From: OMOG01 sp041485845
GTDB taxonomy: Bacteria; Acidobacteriota; Terriglobia; Bryobacterales; Bryobacteraceae
Direction of reading: 5' to 3'
NCBI GenBank assembly: GCA_041485845.1
Contig: JBGPKH010000309.1
Coordinates: forward strand, 1-10,064
Length of the DNA: 10,064 nucleotides
The notes under the pieces are model-generated. The model was not told the DNA's origin. It did no database searches and saw only the letters and a program-made list of their open reading frames with translations. A program made the translations under genes and the position numbers. Positions 1 through 6,747 of the stretch are shown in pieces (position 1 is the first letter of the stretch; every line of letters starts with the position of its first letter).

Positions 1-99
1 AAACCTCCGCAGCCGCCTGCGCTGCCCACCGAGGTCTGGATCAACCCGCCAACCAGGCCTGAATCCGGCCCGCCGGATTCAGACAAGAAAACTCAATAA
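1..99 (+). CDS. C-terminal end of an unidentified gene (partial, proline-rich tail)
   Basis: Frame 1 is open from the window edge to a TAA at 97-99 and gives 32 residues rich in proline (KPPQPPALPTEVWINPPTRP and onward), ending DKKTQ. The first codons favour G or C in third position, as in the real genes of this window, which supports coding. Nothing in so short a tail identifies a family. Proline-rich hydrophilic ends like this are common as flexible tails of secreted or envelope proteins, but that is only a guess. The last third of the tail is encoded by a perfect inverted repeat (59-82). It could also be a chance open frame in intergenic DNA. Confidence 0.45.
   Translation, partial: KPPQPPALPTEVWINPPTRPESGPPDSDKKTQ
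59..82. repeat. Perfect 11-bp inverted repeat with 2-base centre
   Basis: CTGAATCCGGC (59-69) is followed by CC and its exact reverse complement GCCGGATTCAG (72-82). As RNA this would make a strong hairpin lying 15 bases before the stop of the partial upstream gene. No T-run follows, so it is not a standard Rho-independent terminator. It could stabilise a 3' end, act as a REP-like element, or be a protein-binding dyad. Confidence 0.7.
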
Positions 100-102
100 A
101 CC

Positions 103-405
103 ATGCCGACCCGCGTCTCAAAACTCTTGACAACTTCCGTGGTGCTGCTTTTCGCAGGATTCCTCCTTGTTTTAAATGTAATTCTCGCCGTTATTGTATC
201 GGGACGGCGGGTTCCCAACATTCCTCCGTCAACCAGAGCTGGGGCGCACTGCGGTGCTGCAAGTACTGGGAAGAACGGGTCTCAAGAGATAGCATACATC
301 CGTTTGCCGTTACGAAACAGACAAAACATTGGGGAGTGTCTGGTTCAACACATCATTAAAATTGGCAGTCTTGCACACTTCCTGTTTACGACGCGCCTAC
401 AGTAG
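103..405 (+). CDS. Doubtful small membrane protein
   Basis: This 100-codon frame begins three bases after the preceding stop. Residues 1-8 include Arg and Lys, and residues 12-33 are strongly hydrophobic (SVVLLFAGFLLVLNVILAVI), a plausible single transmembrane helix or uncleaved signal anchor. After residue 35 the sequence looks unstructured and its codon use loses the G/C-third-position bias of the neighbours, so the frame may be only partly real or accidental. No clear Shine-Dalgarno sequence precedes it. I do not recognise the protein. The whole 100-474 stretch is AT-richer than the rest of the window, which fits intergenic or decayed DNA. Confidence 0.27.
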   Translation: MPTRVSKLLTTSVVLLFAGFLLVLNVILAVIVSGRRVPNIPPSTRAGAHCGAASTGKNGSQEIAYIRLPLRNRQNIGECLVQHIIKIGSLAHFLFTTRLQ

Positions 406-474
406 CTCGCCAGTTAGACGCGTGTGGTACGCCGGTAATAGCACGTGGCGCTGGCAGAGAACTGCGCCAGCTCC

Positions 475-682
475 TTACTTCGGCCGTATGCGAATCACCT
501 GCCCGCCGCCCTGCGCCGTCTTCACGTGCAACAGCGTGGCCGGCTTCGCTCTATAGGTGACCGTGTAGACGAGCTTGTTGTTGTTGGTAGAGATCGACAT
601 CTCTATCCCCGCCATCGGGCGATTTCACCGTGGCCTGGCCCCAGGCGAGGACGGTCAGGGAAAGCAGAAGAAGGGTCCGCAT
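475..682 (-). pseudogene. Frameshifted, internally deleted remnant of a GH97-type glycosidase
   Basis: Reading from the ATG at 682, the first 25 codons give a signal peptide (MRTLLLLSLTVLAWGQ) and then ATVKSPDGG, after which the frame hits a stop. Removing one G from the run of four at 607-610 restores the reading IEMSISTNNNKLVYTVTYRAKP and then LLHVKTAQGGGQVIRIRPK with a TAA at 477-475. The first part resembles the N-terminal beta-domain start of GH97 alpha-glucosidases (SPDGK-I-V-x-LxYxVTYxGKP). The second resembles the GGG-containing C-terminal strand of the same family, whose members are normally about 650-700 residues long. I infer that the middle of the gene was lost, leaving about 68 codons. 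A sequencing error at the G-run, or an unrelated small exported protein, remain possible. The resemblance is from memory and was not aligned. Confidence 0.5.
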
Positions 683-735
683 CACGCTTCAATAGTAACT
701 GAGGTTCGCGGCGGCGGCGCCCGTCTGTTACGCTG

Positions 736-740
736 AAGGA
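736..740 (+). promoter_or_regulatory. Ribosome binding site of the U32 gene
   Basis: AAGGA lies nine bases before the ATG at 750, fixing this start over later in-frame ATGs. No other start candidate upstream has a comparable site. Confidence 0.6.
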
Positions 741-749
741 CACTCCCCG

Positions 750-3236
750 ATGGCCCCGAAGCGCAAACCCGAAATCATGAGTCCCGCCGGATACTGGCCA
801 CAGTTGCGCACGGCTATCGAGGCCGGCGCGGACGCGGTCTACTTCGGACTGAAACATTTCACCGCGCGCGCCAAGGTCGGATTCTCCTTGGCCGAATTGC
901 CGGAAGTCTTCCGCACGCTCCATCGCCGCGGGGTGAAGGGGTACGTCACGTTCAACACCCTGGTATTCGATCATGAGCTGGCCGAAGCCGCGCACGCCCT
1001 GACCGCCATCGCCCAGTCCGGCGCCGACGCCATCATCGTGCAGGATATCGGGATCGCCAAACTCGCCCGCCAGATCGCGCCCGACCTGGAGATCCACGGC
1101 AGCACGCAGATGAGCGTCACCAGCGCCGACGGCGTCCGCCTGGCGCAGAGCTTCGGCGCGAGCCGCGTGACCCTGGGGCGCGAGCTGTCGCTCGACGAGG
1201 TGCGCGCCATTCGCGCCCGCACCGATTGCGAACTGGAGATCTTCGTTCACGGCGCGCTGTGCGTGGCGTATTCCGGCCAGTGTTTTTCGTCGGAGGCGTG
1301 GGGCGGCCGCAGCGCCAATCGCGGCCAGTGCGCGCAGGCCTGCCGGCTGCCGTACGAAATGATCGTGGACGGCAAGCTCAAGCCGCTCGCCGACGCGCGC
1401 TACCTGCTTTCTCCCGGCGACCTCTACGCGCTGCACCAGGTCCCCGAGATCGTCGAGATCGGGGTCTCCGCGCTCAAGATCGAGGGCCGCTACAAAAATT
1501 CCGGCTACGTCGCGCTGACCACGCGCGCCTACCGCCAGGCGGTGGACGATGCATGGGCGGGCCTCGCGCCGCGCATCGATCGCGCCGCCGAGTTGCAGCT
1601 CGAACAGGTGTACTCGCGCGGGCTGGGCCCTTACTTCCTCACCGGCACCGACCATCAGTCTGTGGTACAGGGACGCGCTCCGCGGCATCGCGGCGTGTGC
1701 ATGGGGCGCGTGGTGCGTGTGTCGGAATGCGCGATCCTCATCGGGCCAAGCGCGGAGAAAGAGATCTCGCCTCTCAAGCCGGGCGACGGCGTAGTGTTCG
1801 ATGCCGCCGACTGGCGCAGTCCAGAGGAGCCGGAAGAGGGCGGGCGCATCTTTCAGGTCGAGCCGCGCGAGGGCAAGCTGGAGCTGCGATTTGGAAACGG
1901 CGCGCTGCACGCCAATCGAATCCGCGCGGGCGACCTGGTGTGGCGCACGCACGATCCCGATCTGGATAAGGTGGCGCGGCGGTACAGCGAGGCCGCGGCG
2001 CCCGTGCGCAAGCAGCCGGTGAGTGTGGCCGTCACGGCCCGTGAGGGCGAGCCCCTGTCGAGCGAGTGGCGAGCCGGCGAGGTGCGCGTGACGGTCCGCT
2101 CCGAGGCATCCCTGGGAACGGCGAACAATCGCGGGCTGGACGTCGAGTTTCTCCGCGCGCAGCTCGGCCGGCTGGGGAACACGCCTTACGAACTCGCGGA
2201 ATTGACGGCGGACATCGAAGGGTGTGTGTTTGCGCCGAGCTCGCTGCTCAATCAGGTGCGCCGGGAAGCGGTGGAACGCTTGCAGGCGCAGCAGGGAGCG
2301 GTGCGGGAGGTTCGCATCCATCCGGCCGCCATTCATGTACCGGAACGTCCGCCGCGCCCGCACGGCGAGCGCGAGTGCCACCTGCTCGTCCGAACTGCGG
2401 AGCAGTTGGACGCGGCCATCGATCTGGCGCCCGCCAGCATCACGCTGGACTACCTCGATCTCTACGGGCTTCGTCCATCGCTCGAACGAGTGCGCGCGGC
2501 GGGGATCGTGGCGCGTGTCGCCAGCCCGCGCGTCCTGAAGCCCGGCGAAGACCGCATCGTCGATTTCCTGCTGGGGTGCGATTGCCCCATCCTGGTGCGA
2601 TCCGCCGGGCTGCTGCATGCCTTGCGGGAACGGCCGCATCGGGAGCTGATCGGCGATTTCAGCCTGAACGCGGCGAACGCCATTTCGGCTGCGGAGTTTC
2701 TCGATCTCGGGCTCTCGCGCCTGACTCCGACTCACGATCTGAATGCCGCACAAGTCGCCACGCTCGCGCGAAGCGTGGGCGCCGACTCGATTGAAGCGAT
2801 CGCGTACCAGCACCTTCCCGTATTCCACACCGAGCACTGCGTGTTCTGCCGGTTCCTTTCCACCGGCACCAGCTACCGCGATTGCGGCCGGCCCTGCGAG
2901 CGGCACCGCGTGGCGTTGCGCGATGCGGGCGGCCGCGCCCATCCCGTGATGGCGGACGCCGGGTGCCGCAACACCGTCTTCGGCGCCGAGGCGCAGGAGG
3001 CCGGCCGGCACCTGGAAGATTGGCTGGCAGCGGGCATCCATCGCTTCCGCCTGGAATTCGCGCACGAATCGGGCGAGCAGGTGACGGGGGTGGCGCGCGC
3101 CTTCGCCGGCGCGCTCGCGGGACGTCGCACCATGCGCGAGCTCACGCAGCAGCTCGGCCGTATCGCGCCGCAGGGCATCACCGAGGGTAGCCTCTTCGTG
3201 CCGGAAGGGTATCTCACGCTGCCCGTGCTGCAGTAG
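750..3236 (+). CDS. U32 family protein, long form (RlhA/YdcP-like), with a second Cys cluster
   Basis: This 828-residue cytoplasmic protein opens with the typical U32 TIM-barrel start (EIMSPAGYWPQLRTAIEAGADAVYFG, residues 8-33). It carries the U32 signature around 163-180 (EIFVHGALC-x4-SGQC). C171, C178, C194 and C198 match the conserved cysteines thought to hold an iron-sulfur cluster, and LKIEGR sits at 242-247. Residues about 310-530 fit the DUF3656-type middle region. The remaining 300 residues form a second, weaker barrel-like half with its own cysteines (C697, C700, C712, C716, C739). Characterised U32 members such as E. coli RlhA and TrhP hydroxylate 23S rRNA C2501 and tRNA U34 using prephenate. 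Older annotation calls the family peptidases or collagenases. RNA hydroxylation is the best inference here; the substrate is unknown. The protein is longer than E. coli RlhA (about 650 residues). It appears to be a single-gene unit, ending 57 bases before the SDR gene. Confidence 0.85.
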   Translation: MAPKRKPEIMSPAGYWPQLRTAIEAGADAVYFGLKHFTARAKVGFSLAELPEVFRTLHRRGVKGYVTFNTLVFDHELAEAAHALTAIAQSGADAIIVQDIGIAKLARQIAPDLEIHGSTQMSVTSADGVRLAQSFGASRVTLGRELSLDEVRAIRARTDCELEIFVHGALCVAYSGQCFSSEAWGGRSANRGQCAQACRLPYEMIVDGKLKPLADARYLLSPGDLYALHQVPEIVEIGVSALKIEGRYKNSGYVALTTRAYRQAVDDAWAGLAPRIDRAAELQLEQVYSRGLGPYFLTGTDHQSVVQGRAPRHRGVCMGRVVRVSECAILIGPSAEKEISPLKPGDGVVFDAADWRSPEEPEEGGRIFQVEPREGKLELRFGNGALHANRIRAGDLVWRTHDPDLDKVARRYSEAAAPVRKQPVSVAVTAREGEPLSSEWRAGEVRVTVRSEASLGTANNRGLDVEFLRAQLGRLGNTPYELAELTADIEGCVFAPSSLLNQVRREAVERLQAQQGAVREVRIHPAAIHVPERPPRPHGERECHLLVRTAEQLDAAIDLAPASITLDYLDLYGLRPSLERVRAAGIVARVASPRVLKPGEDRIVDFLLGCDCPILVRSAGLLHALRERPHRELIGDFSLNAANAISAAEFLDLGLSRLTPTHDLNAAQVATLARSVGADSIEAIAYQHLPVFHTEHCVFCRFLSTGTSYRDCGRPCERHRVALRDAGGRAHPVMADAGCRNTVFGAEAQEAGRHLEDWLAAGIHRFRLEFAHESGEQVTGVARAFAGALAGRRTMRELTQQLGRIAPQGITEGSLFVPEGYLTLPVLQ

Positions 3237-3272
3237 CGCAGCCGGTTGGCAAGCGAAAGCGCCTGCCCCACC

Positions 3273-3281
3273 TGATATCAT
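3273..3281 (+). promoter_or_regulatory. Extended -10 promoter of the SDR/lactonase unit (candidate)
   Basis: TGaTATCAT has the TGn extension and a four-of-six or better match to TATAAT. Transcription would start near 3288, only about six bases before the ATG at 3294. TTGGCA at 3245-3250 is too far upstream (25 bases) to be its -35 box. No Shine-Dalgarno sequence precedes 3294, consistent with a nearly leaderless message. Confidence 0.4.
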
Positions 3282-3293
3282 GCAAGATTACCC

Positions 3294-4037
3294 ATGCTCA
3301 AGGACCAAGTCGCCCTGATCACCGGCGCCGCCACCGGAATCGGTGAGGCCACTGCCCGGCTGTTTGCCCAACAAGGGGCTCGCGTGTTCCTGCTGGATCG
3401 CGATGAAGCTCTCAACCGCGCCGTGGCCGAATCGATCCGTTCCTCGGGCGGATGGGCCCAAGCCTTCACCGGCGACGTGCGGCGGGCCGCCGAGATCGCG
3501 CCGGCGGTGCAGTCCGCGGTGGACCAGTTTGGGCAGCTCGACATTCTCATCAACAACGCCGGCATCTATCCCCGTGCCCGCTTCCTGGAATTGACCGAAA
3601 AGCAATGGGATGAGATGCAGGACATCAACCTCAAGAGCATGTTCCACTCGATGCAGTTGGCGCTGCCGCACATGATCGCGCGGCGCTCGGGCAGGATCGT
3701 GAACATCTCGTCGGTGACGTTCCATCTGGGGATGGCCAACCTGACCCACTACGTCGCTTCGAAGGGCGGGGTCATCGGGCTGACGCGGTCGGTGGCACGC
3801 GAAGTCGGGGAACACAATGTCCACGTCAACTGCATCACGCCGGGGGCGATCAAGACCGCGGCGGAGGCCCGGGTGGTTACCGAGGAGCAGGCCAGGGAAT
3901 TCCTGGCCCACCAGACCCTGCAACGCAGACTCATGCCGCTCGACGTGGCCCGCGTCTGCCTGTTTTTGTCCTCGGAGCTGAGCGATGGAATGACCGGCCA
4001 GTGCCTGAACGTCGACGCCGGGTGGGTAATGCACTAG
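3294..4037 (+). CDS. Short-chain dehydrogenase/reductase (classical SDR)
   Basis: A 247-residue cytoplasmic oxidoreductase of usual length for the family. The Rossmann motif TGAATGIG is at 10-17, an aspartate ends beta-2 (LLDRD, D35), GDV is at 60-62, NNAG at 87-90 and the structural N at 112. The catalytic set is S140 (NISS), Y153 and K157 (YVASK), followed by the PG motif at 183-184. D35 is typical of enzymes preferring NAD(H) over NADP(H). The C-terminus (TGQCLNVDAGW) is standard. The substrate cannot be read from sequence: such proteins are often annotated FabG-like, but an isolated copy beside a lactonase suggests a sugar or polyol dehydrogenase. The next gene starts 17 bases after its stop, so the two are probably co-transcribed. 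Confidence 0.9.
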   Translation: MLKDQVALITGAATGIGEATARLFAQQGARVFLLDRDEALNRAVAESIRSSGGWAQAFTGDVRRAAEIAPAVQSAVDQFGQLDILINNAGIYPRARFLELTEKQWDEMQDINLKSMFHSMQLALPHMIARRSGRIVNISSVTFHLGMANLTHYVASKGGVIGLTRSVAREVGEHNVHVNCITPGAIKTAAEARVVTEEQAREFLAHQTLQRRLMPLDVARVCLFLSSELSDGMTGQCLNVDAGWVMH

Positions 4038-4054
4038 GAAGCGAGAATTTCTAC

Positions 4055-5113
4055 ATGACTACGATCAACCGGAGATCCTTTCTGACCCTCGCGGCGGGAG
4101 CCGGCTTGTCCGCGGTATCCGCTTCTGCGCAAACTCCCCGCGACTGGAGCGGGAAGGAACCCGTCCGTTACCCGGACCCCGACGTGGTGGTCCTGGACCC
4201 GCGGTTCGCCAAATACAGGGTCGGCAACACCACGATCCAACGGCTCGCCACGGGGATGCTATGGGCCGAGGGACCCGCGTGGTCGGGCGCCGGCCGCTTC
4301 CTGGTGTTCAGCGACATCCCCAACGACCGGCAGATGCGTTGGGTCGAAGAGGACGGCCACGTCAGCACGTTCCGCAAGCCCTCCAACTACACCAACGGCA
4401 ACACCTTCGATTGGCAGGGCCGGCTGCTCTGCTGCGAGCACCTGGCGCGGCGCGTGGTGCGCCTCGAGCACAACGGCGAAACCACGGTGCTGGCCGACAA
4501 ATGGCAAGGCAGGCCGCTCAACGCGCCCAACGACATTGTGGTCCATCCCGACGGCGATATCTGGTTCACCGATCCGGGCTACGGAATCCTGGGCGTGTAC
4601 GAAGGCACCAAGGCGCCGCTCGAAATCAAGGAAGCGGTGTATCGCATGGACGGCAAGACCGGCAAGATGGACCTGGCGACCAACGAGTTGTACAAGCCCA
4701 ACGGGCTGTGCTTCTCGCCGGACTTCAAGAAGCTCTACATCTGCGATACGGGTTCGACCCATTATCCGGAGGCGAAGAACATAATCAAGGTCTTCGACGT
4801 GGCCGATGGGAAGACGCTGCGCAACGGCCGGCAGTTCATCTCCATGGAACTGGCGGGCAAAGGGTCCGGCCTCGCGGATGGCATCCGGGCCGATGTGGAC
4901 GGCAACATCTGGACGGGTGCTGGATGGGTCGGCCCGGGATACGACGGCGTCCATGTGTTCGCGCCGGGCGGCGAGCGGATCGGCATGATCTTTCTACCCG
5001 AGATCTGCGCCAACGTGTGCTTCGGCGGAACTCACCGCAACCGGCTGTTCATGACGGCGAGCCAGTCGCTGTACGCGGTGTACGTCGGCACCAAGGGCGC
5101 GCACATCGCGTAA
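4055..5113 (+). CDS. Tat-exported SMP-30/gluconolactonase family protein
   Basis: A 352-residue six-bladed beta-propeller hydrolase. The start at 4055 is chosen because it places a twin-arginine signal at the very N-terminus: NRRSFL (5-10), hydrophobic stretch 11-22, and a cleavage site after ASA at 25. An earlier in-frame ATG at 4001 lies inside the SDR gene and would bury the signal. Family landmarks are AEGPAW (71-76, metal-ligand Glu72), NAPNDI (156-161), KPNGL (214-218) and LADGI (273-277, likely metal-ligand Asp275). These match the Glu/Asn/Asp calcium or zinc site of SMP-30-like lactonases. The likely reaction is opening of a sugar lactone outside the cytoplasmic membrane; the exact lactone is unknown. 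AGGAAG overlaps the SDR stop at 4035-4040 and could serve as the ribosome site, though 14 bases is long spacing. Confidence 0.88.
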   Translation: MTTINRRSFLTLAAGAGLSAVSASAQTPRDWSGKEPVRYPDPDVVVLDPRFAKYRVGNTTIQRLATGMLWAEGPAWSGAGRFLVFSDIPNDRQMRWVEEDGHVSTFRKPSNYTNGNTFDWQGRLLCCEHLARRVVRLEHNGETTVLADKWQGRPLNAPNDIVVHPDGDIWFTDPGYGILGVYEGTKAPLEIKEAVYRMDGKTGKMDLATNELYKPNGLCFSPDFKKLYICDTGSTHYPEAKNIIKVFDVADGKTLRNGRQFISMELAGKGSGLADGIRADVDGNIWTGAGWVGPGYDGVHVFAPGGERIGMIFLPEICANVCFGGTHRNRLFMTASQSLYAVYVGTKGAHIA

Positions 5114-5319
5114 CGGCAGGCGCAGTTCGGGCAGGAATCCGGACGGGCACCGATCGGGCCGGCCGGGCCGTTGCTGATGCATGGCGAGCACGCCAAGGAG
5201 AATCGCCTGGCCGGGATCATGCCGGCGTGGCGCTGGCCGGCGAGATTTCCCTGGGCGCGTCGATTTCGTCTTCCGGCTGGGTGGAGGCTCGCGGGCGGCA
5301 CGTGCGGAACCGATGAGGA

Positions 5320-6681
5320 TCAGCCCGGCGGCTGAGCGCGGAAGTACTGCCGCTTGGGGTCCTGCGGGCTGCTTCCTACTTCAATGACAGCCCCCCGCTC
5401 GATTAGCGCCTTCAGCCTGGTTCTGGTCGCGCGCACGGAGAGGGAAGCGGCCTTCGCGATGCGGGCGGTCGAGCGTCCGCGTCCGTCCGCGAGGAGACGG
5501 AGAATCGCTTCATCTTTCTTGTCGAGTCGAACCGGCCCGGACGCGATCGTGGAGAGGGTGGCGCGGAAGCGGGATCCGAGCTCTTCCAGTACGGGTGCGG
5601 GCAGCCCGGCATCGGTGCAGGCAGCCGTCATTCTCTGGATGCCGCTGCCCCATTGTTCGATCAGGCCCAGTTCGTGGAACACGCGGCCAATCACGCGGTT
5701 CCTGAGCTTGGAGACGCCCTTCCGGATATCCTCGAGCGTCAGGCCGAGCGGAAGAATACCCGGGTTTTCGATCTCGATGCGGTCCTCGTAAACAGCGACG
5801 CGAATGGGCGCTCCCCGCTCGGCATAATCGGCATGGACGACTGCGTTGACGACCGCTTCGCGGAGAGCGGCGGGAGGAACGCGCCAATGATCGATGCGCC
5901 GCACGGGCCCGATCACCGCTTCCCGCGACATGTGCTTTTGAACGAATTCAATTGCCTCCTCGACGGCCCGGGGCAGGTGGCTGCGGATTTCGGCGCTGTC
6001 GGCGATCCGGGACCGGTCCTTTCCGGCAAAGCGGCCAGCCTGGATCCAGGCGTCCGGGAAGCGGTCGAAGCGGTCCTTGGCGAAGAGAATATATCCGCCC
6101 ACGGTGGGCACGTCATGCTGCTGGTATCGCGTGATCACCCGGAGGGTGCGGAAAGCCGAGGGCGTAAGCTTTCGCAGGGGCGCGAACAACTCGGAAGCTA
6201 CTCGGAAGTCGAGTGCTTCCGAGTTCAATTCCGGGATGGGTTGCTCGTCAAAGGAGCCGAGGTCGGCAAAACGGCGCATCTCCTGGATCTGGGCCGCGTC
6301 GGCGCGCCGGTTGGTCGAGCCGACACGGACGAAAACGCCCTCGTCGGGTCCCAGGCGGGCGAGGTAGTGGGGGCGCGCCGCGCTGGGGTAGACCTGCGCC
6401 ACCAGCACCTGCTTCTTTCTCCAGGACACGATCTCGATGTCGGGCACCAGACGCGGGCGGATGGAATCCGACACGAGGTTGGCCAGGCGTTCTTCGGCGG
6501 CCAGAATTTCGGGCACGCCGAGCACGCGGCGCGTGGCGTCTTCAATCCCGATCGCGAGCACTCCGCCGGCTGTGTTGGCGAAGGAGACGAGGGTCTTCAA
6601 CGCGCCTTCGGGTGAGGAGAGGTCGCGCTTGTATTCGACCGTCTTGCCTTCCGGCCGCCGCAGCAGTTCCAGCAGGTCCAC
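5320..6681 (-). CDS. AlbA_2 (Schlafen-type) / HATPase / winged-helix transcriptional regulator
   Basis: This 453-residue protein begins with GTG and has the layout of COG2865-type predicted regulators. Residues about 10-125 form the AlbA_2 domain (TVEYKRD 14-20, FANTAGGVLAIGI 34-46, VFVRVGSTNRRA 117-127). Residues about 268-375 are a GHKL-like ATPase domain: LREAVVNAVVHADY (273-286) is the N-box, ENPGILP (305-311) follows, and WGSGIQRM (344-351) is the glycine-rich box. Residues about 385-450 form a winged helix ending KRQYFRAQ. Such proteins are thought to bind DNA and regulate transcription; some AlbA_2 proteins are linked to defence or stress islands. No defence genes are seen here. Its promoter and its own coding region both carry a repeated CTCGGAAG motif, suggesting autoregulation. 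It lies 66 bases downstream of the DAHP synthase gene on the same strand but has its own -10 box. The ligand and targets are unknown. Confidence 0.85.
   Translation of the reverse strand: MDLLELLRRPEGKTVEYKRDLSSPEGALKTLVSFANTAGGVLAIGIEDATRRVLGVPEILAAEERLANLVSDSIRPRLVPDIEIVSWRKKQVLVAQVYPSAARPHYLARLGPDEGVFVRVGSTNRRADAAQIQEMRRFADLGSFDEQPIPELNSEALDFRVASELFAPLRKLTPSAFRTLRVITRYQQHDVPTVGGYILFAKDRFDRFPDAWIQAGRFAGKDRSRIADSAEIRSHLPRAVEEAIEFVQKHMSREAVIGPVRRIDHWRVPPAALREAVVNAVVHADYAERGAPIRVAVYEDRIEIENPGILPLGLTLEDIRKGVSKLRNRVIGRVFHELGLIEQWGSGIQRMTAACTDAGLPAPVLEELGSRFRATLSTIASGPVRLDKKDEAILRLLADGRGRSTARIAKAASLSVRATRTRLKALIERGAVIEVGSSPQDPKRQYFRAQPPG
6190..6224. repeat. Intragenic operator-like cluster of CTCGGAAG
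   Basis: Inside the AlbA_2 gene, CTCGGAAG occurs at 6190-6197 and 6201-6208, and inverted (CTTCCGAG) at 6216-6223. The last two form an arm pair ACTCGGAAG / CTTCCGAGT with a 7-base centre. The cluster spans 34 bases from first to last motif, the same as the cluster over the gene's promoter. It encodes residues around 153-164 of the protein, where the repeated TCC GAG codons give Ser-Glu twice. A binding site for the encoded regulator is inferred. Confidence 0.55.
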
Positions 6682-6689
6682 TACTCTGC

Positions 6690-6695
6690 ATTATA
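6690..6695 (-). promoter_or_regulatory. Consensus -10 box of the AlbA_2 gene
   Basis: Read on the minus strand this is a perfect TATAAT, eight bases before the GTG start at 6681. Transcription would begin near 6683, giving a leader of about two bases. No clear TTGACA-like -35 is present at the right distance, where the CTCGGAAG repeats lie instead. The box overlaps the first operator arm by two bases. Confidence 0.6.
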
Positions 6696-6731
6696 CTCGG
6701 AAGCGCTCGGAAGGGGAGAGGCTTCCGAGTA
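6694..6731. promoter_or_regulatory. Operator-like repeat cluster over the AlbA_2 promoter
   Basis: TACTCGGAAGC (6694-6704) and GCTTCCGAGTA (6721-6731) are perfect 11-bp inverted arms. A further direct copy of CTCGGAAG sits between them at 6706-6713. The cluster occupies the -10 edge and -35 region of the AlbA_2 promoter, where a bound protein would block RNA polymerase. It could alternatively fold into a hairpin after the DAHP synthase stop (6748), but no U-run follows, and the copy inside the coding region argues for a protein site. Confidence 0.6.
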
Positions 6732-6747
6732 GAGGGTGGAGCGCCGC

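Noticed and set aside
603..3281. An 892-codon open frame on the minus strand
   Set aside because: It lies opposite the well-supported U32 gene, has low-complexity Arg/Ala/His-rich composition and no recognisable domain. It is a typical GC-rich antisense shadow.
4001..4054. Earlier start for the lactonase gene
   Set aside because: It lies inside the SDR coding region and would put 18 Arg-rich residues ahead of an otherwise perfect N-terminal Tat signal.
5221..5241. GCCGGC...GCCGGC hairpin as a shared terminator of the convergent genes
   Set aside because: It has six pairs with a nine-base loop and no U-run on either strand. GCCGGC is also common in GC-rich DNA.
5181..5387. Small open frame after the lactonase gene
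   Set aside because: It has no ribosome site, no recognisable sequence, and overlaps the end of the AlbA_2 gene.
5653..6615. A 320-codon open frame on the plus strand
   Set aside because: It is antisense to the AlbA_2 gene, whose domains are clear, and has no motif of its own.
6694..6731. Terminator for aroF
   Set aside because: The hairpin lacks a U-run and the same motif group recurs inside the next gene, so a protein-binding site is more likely.
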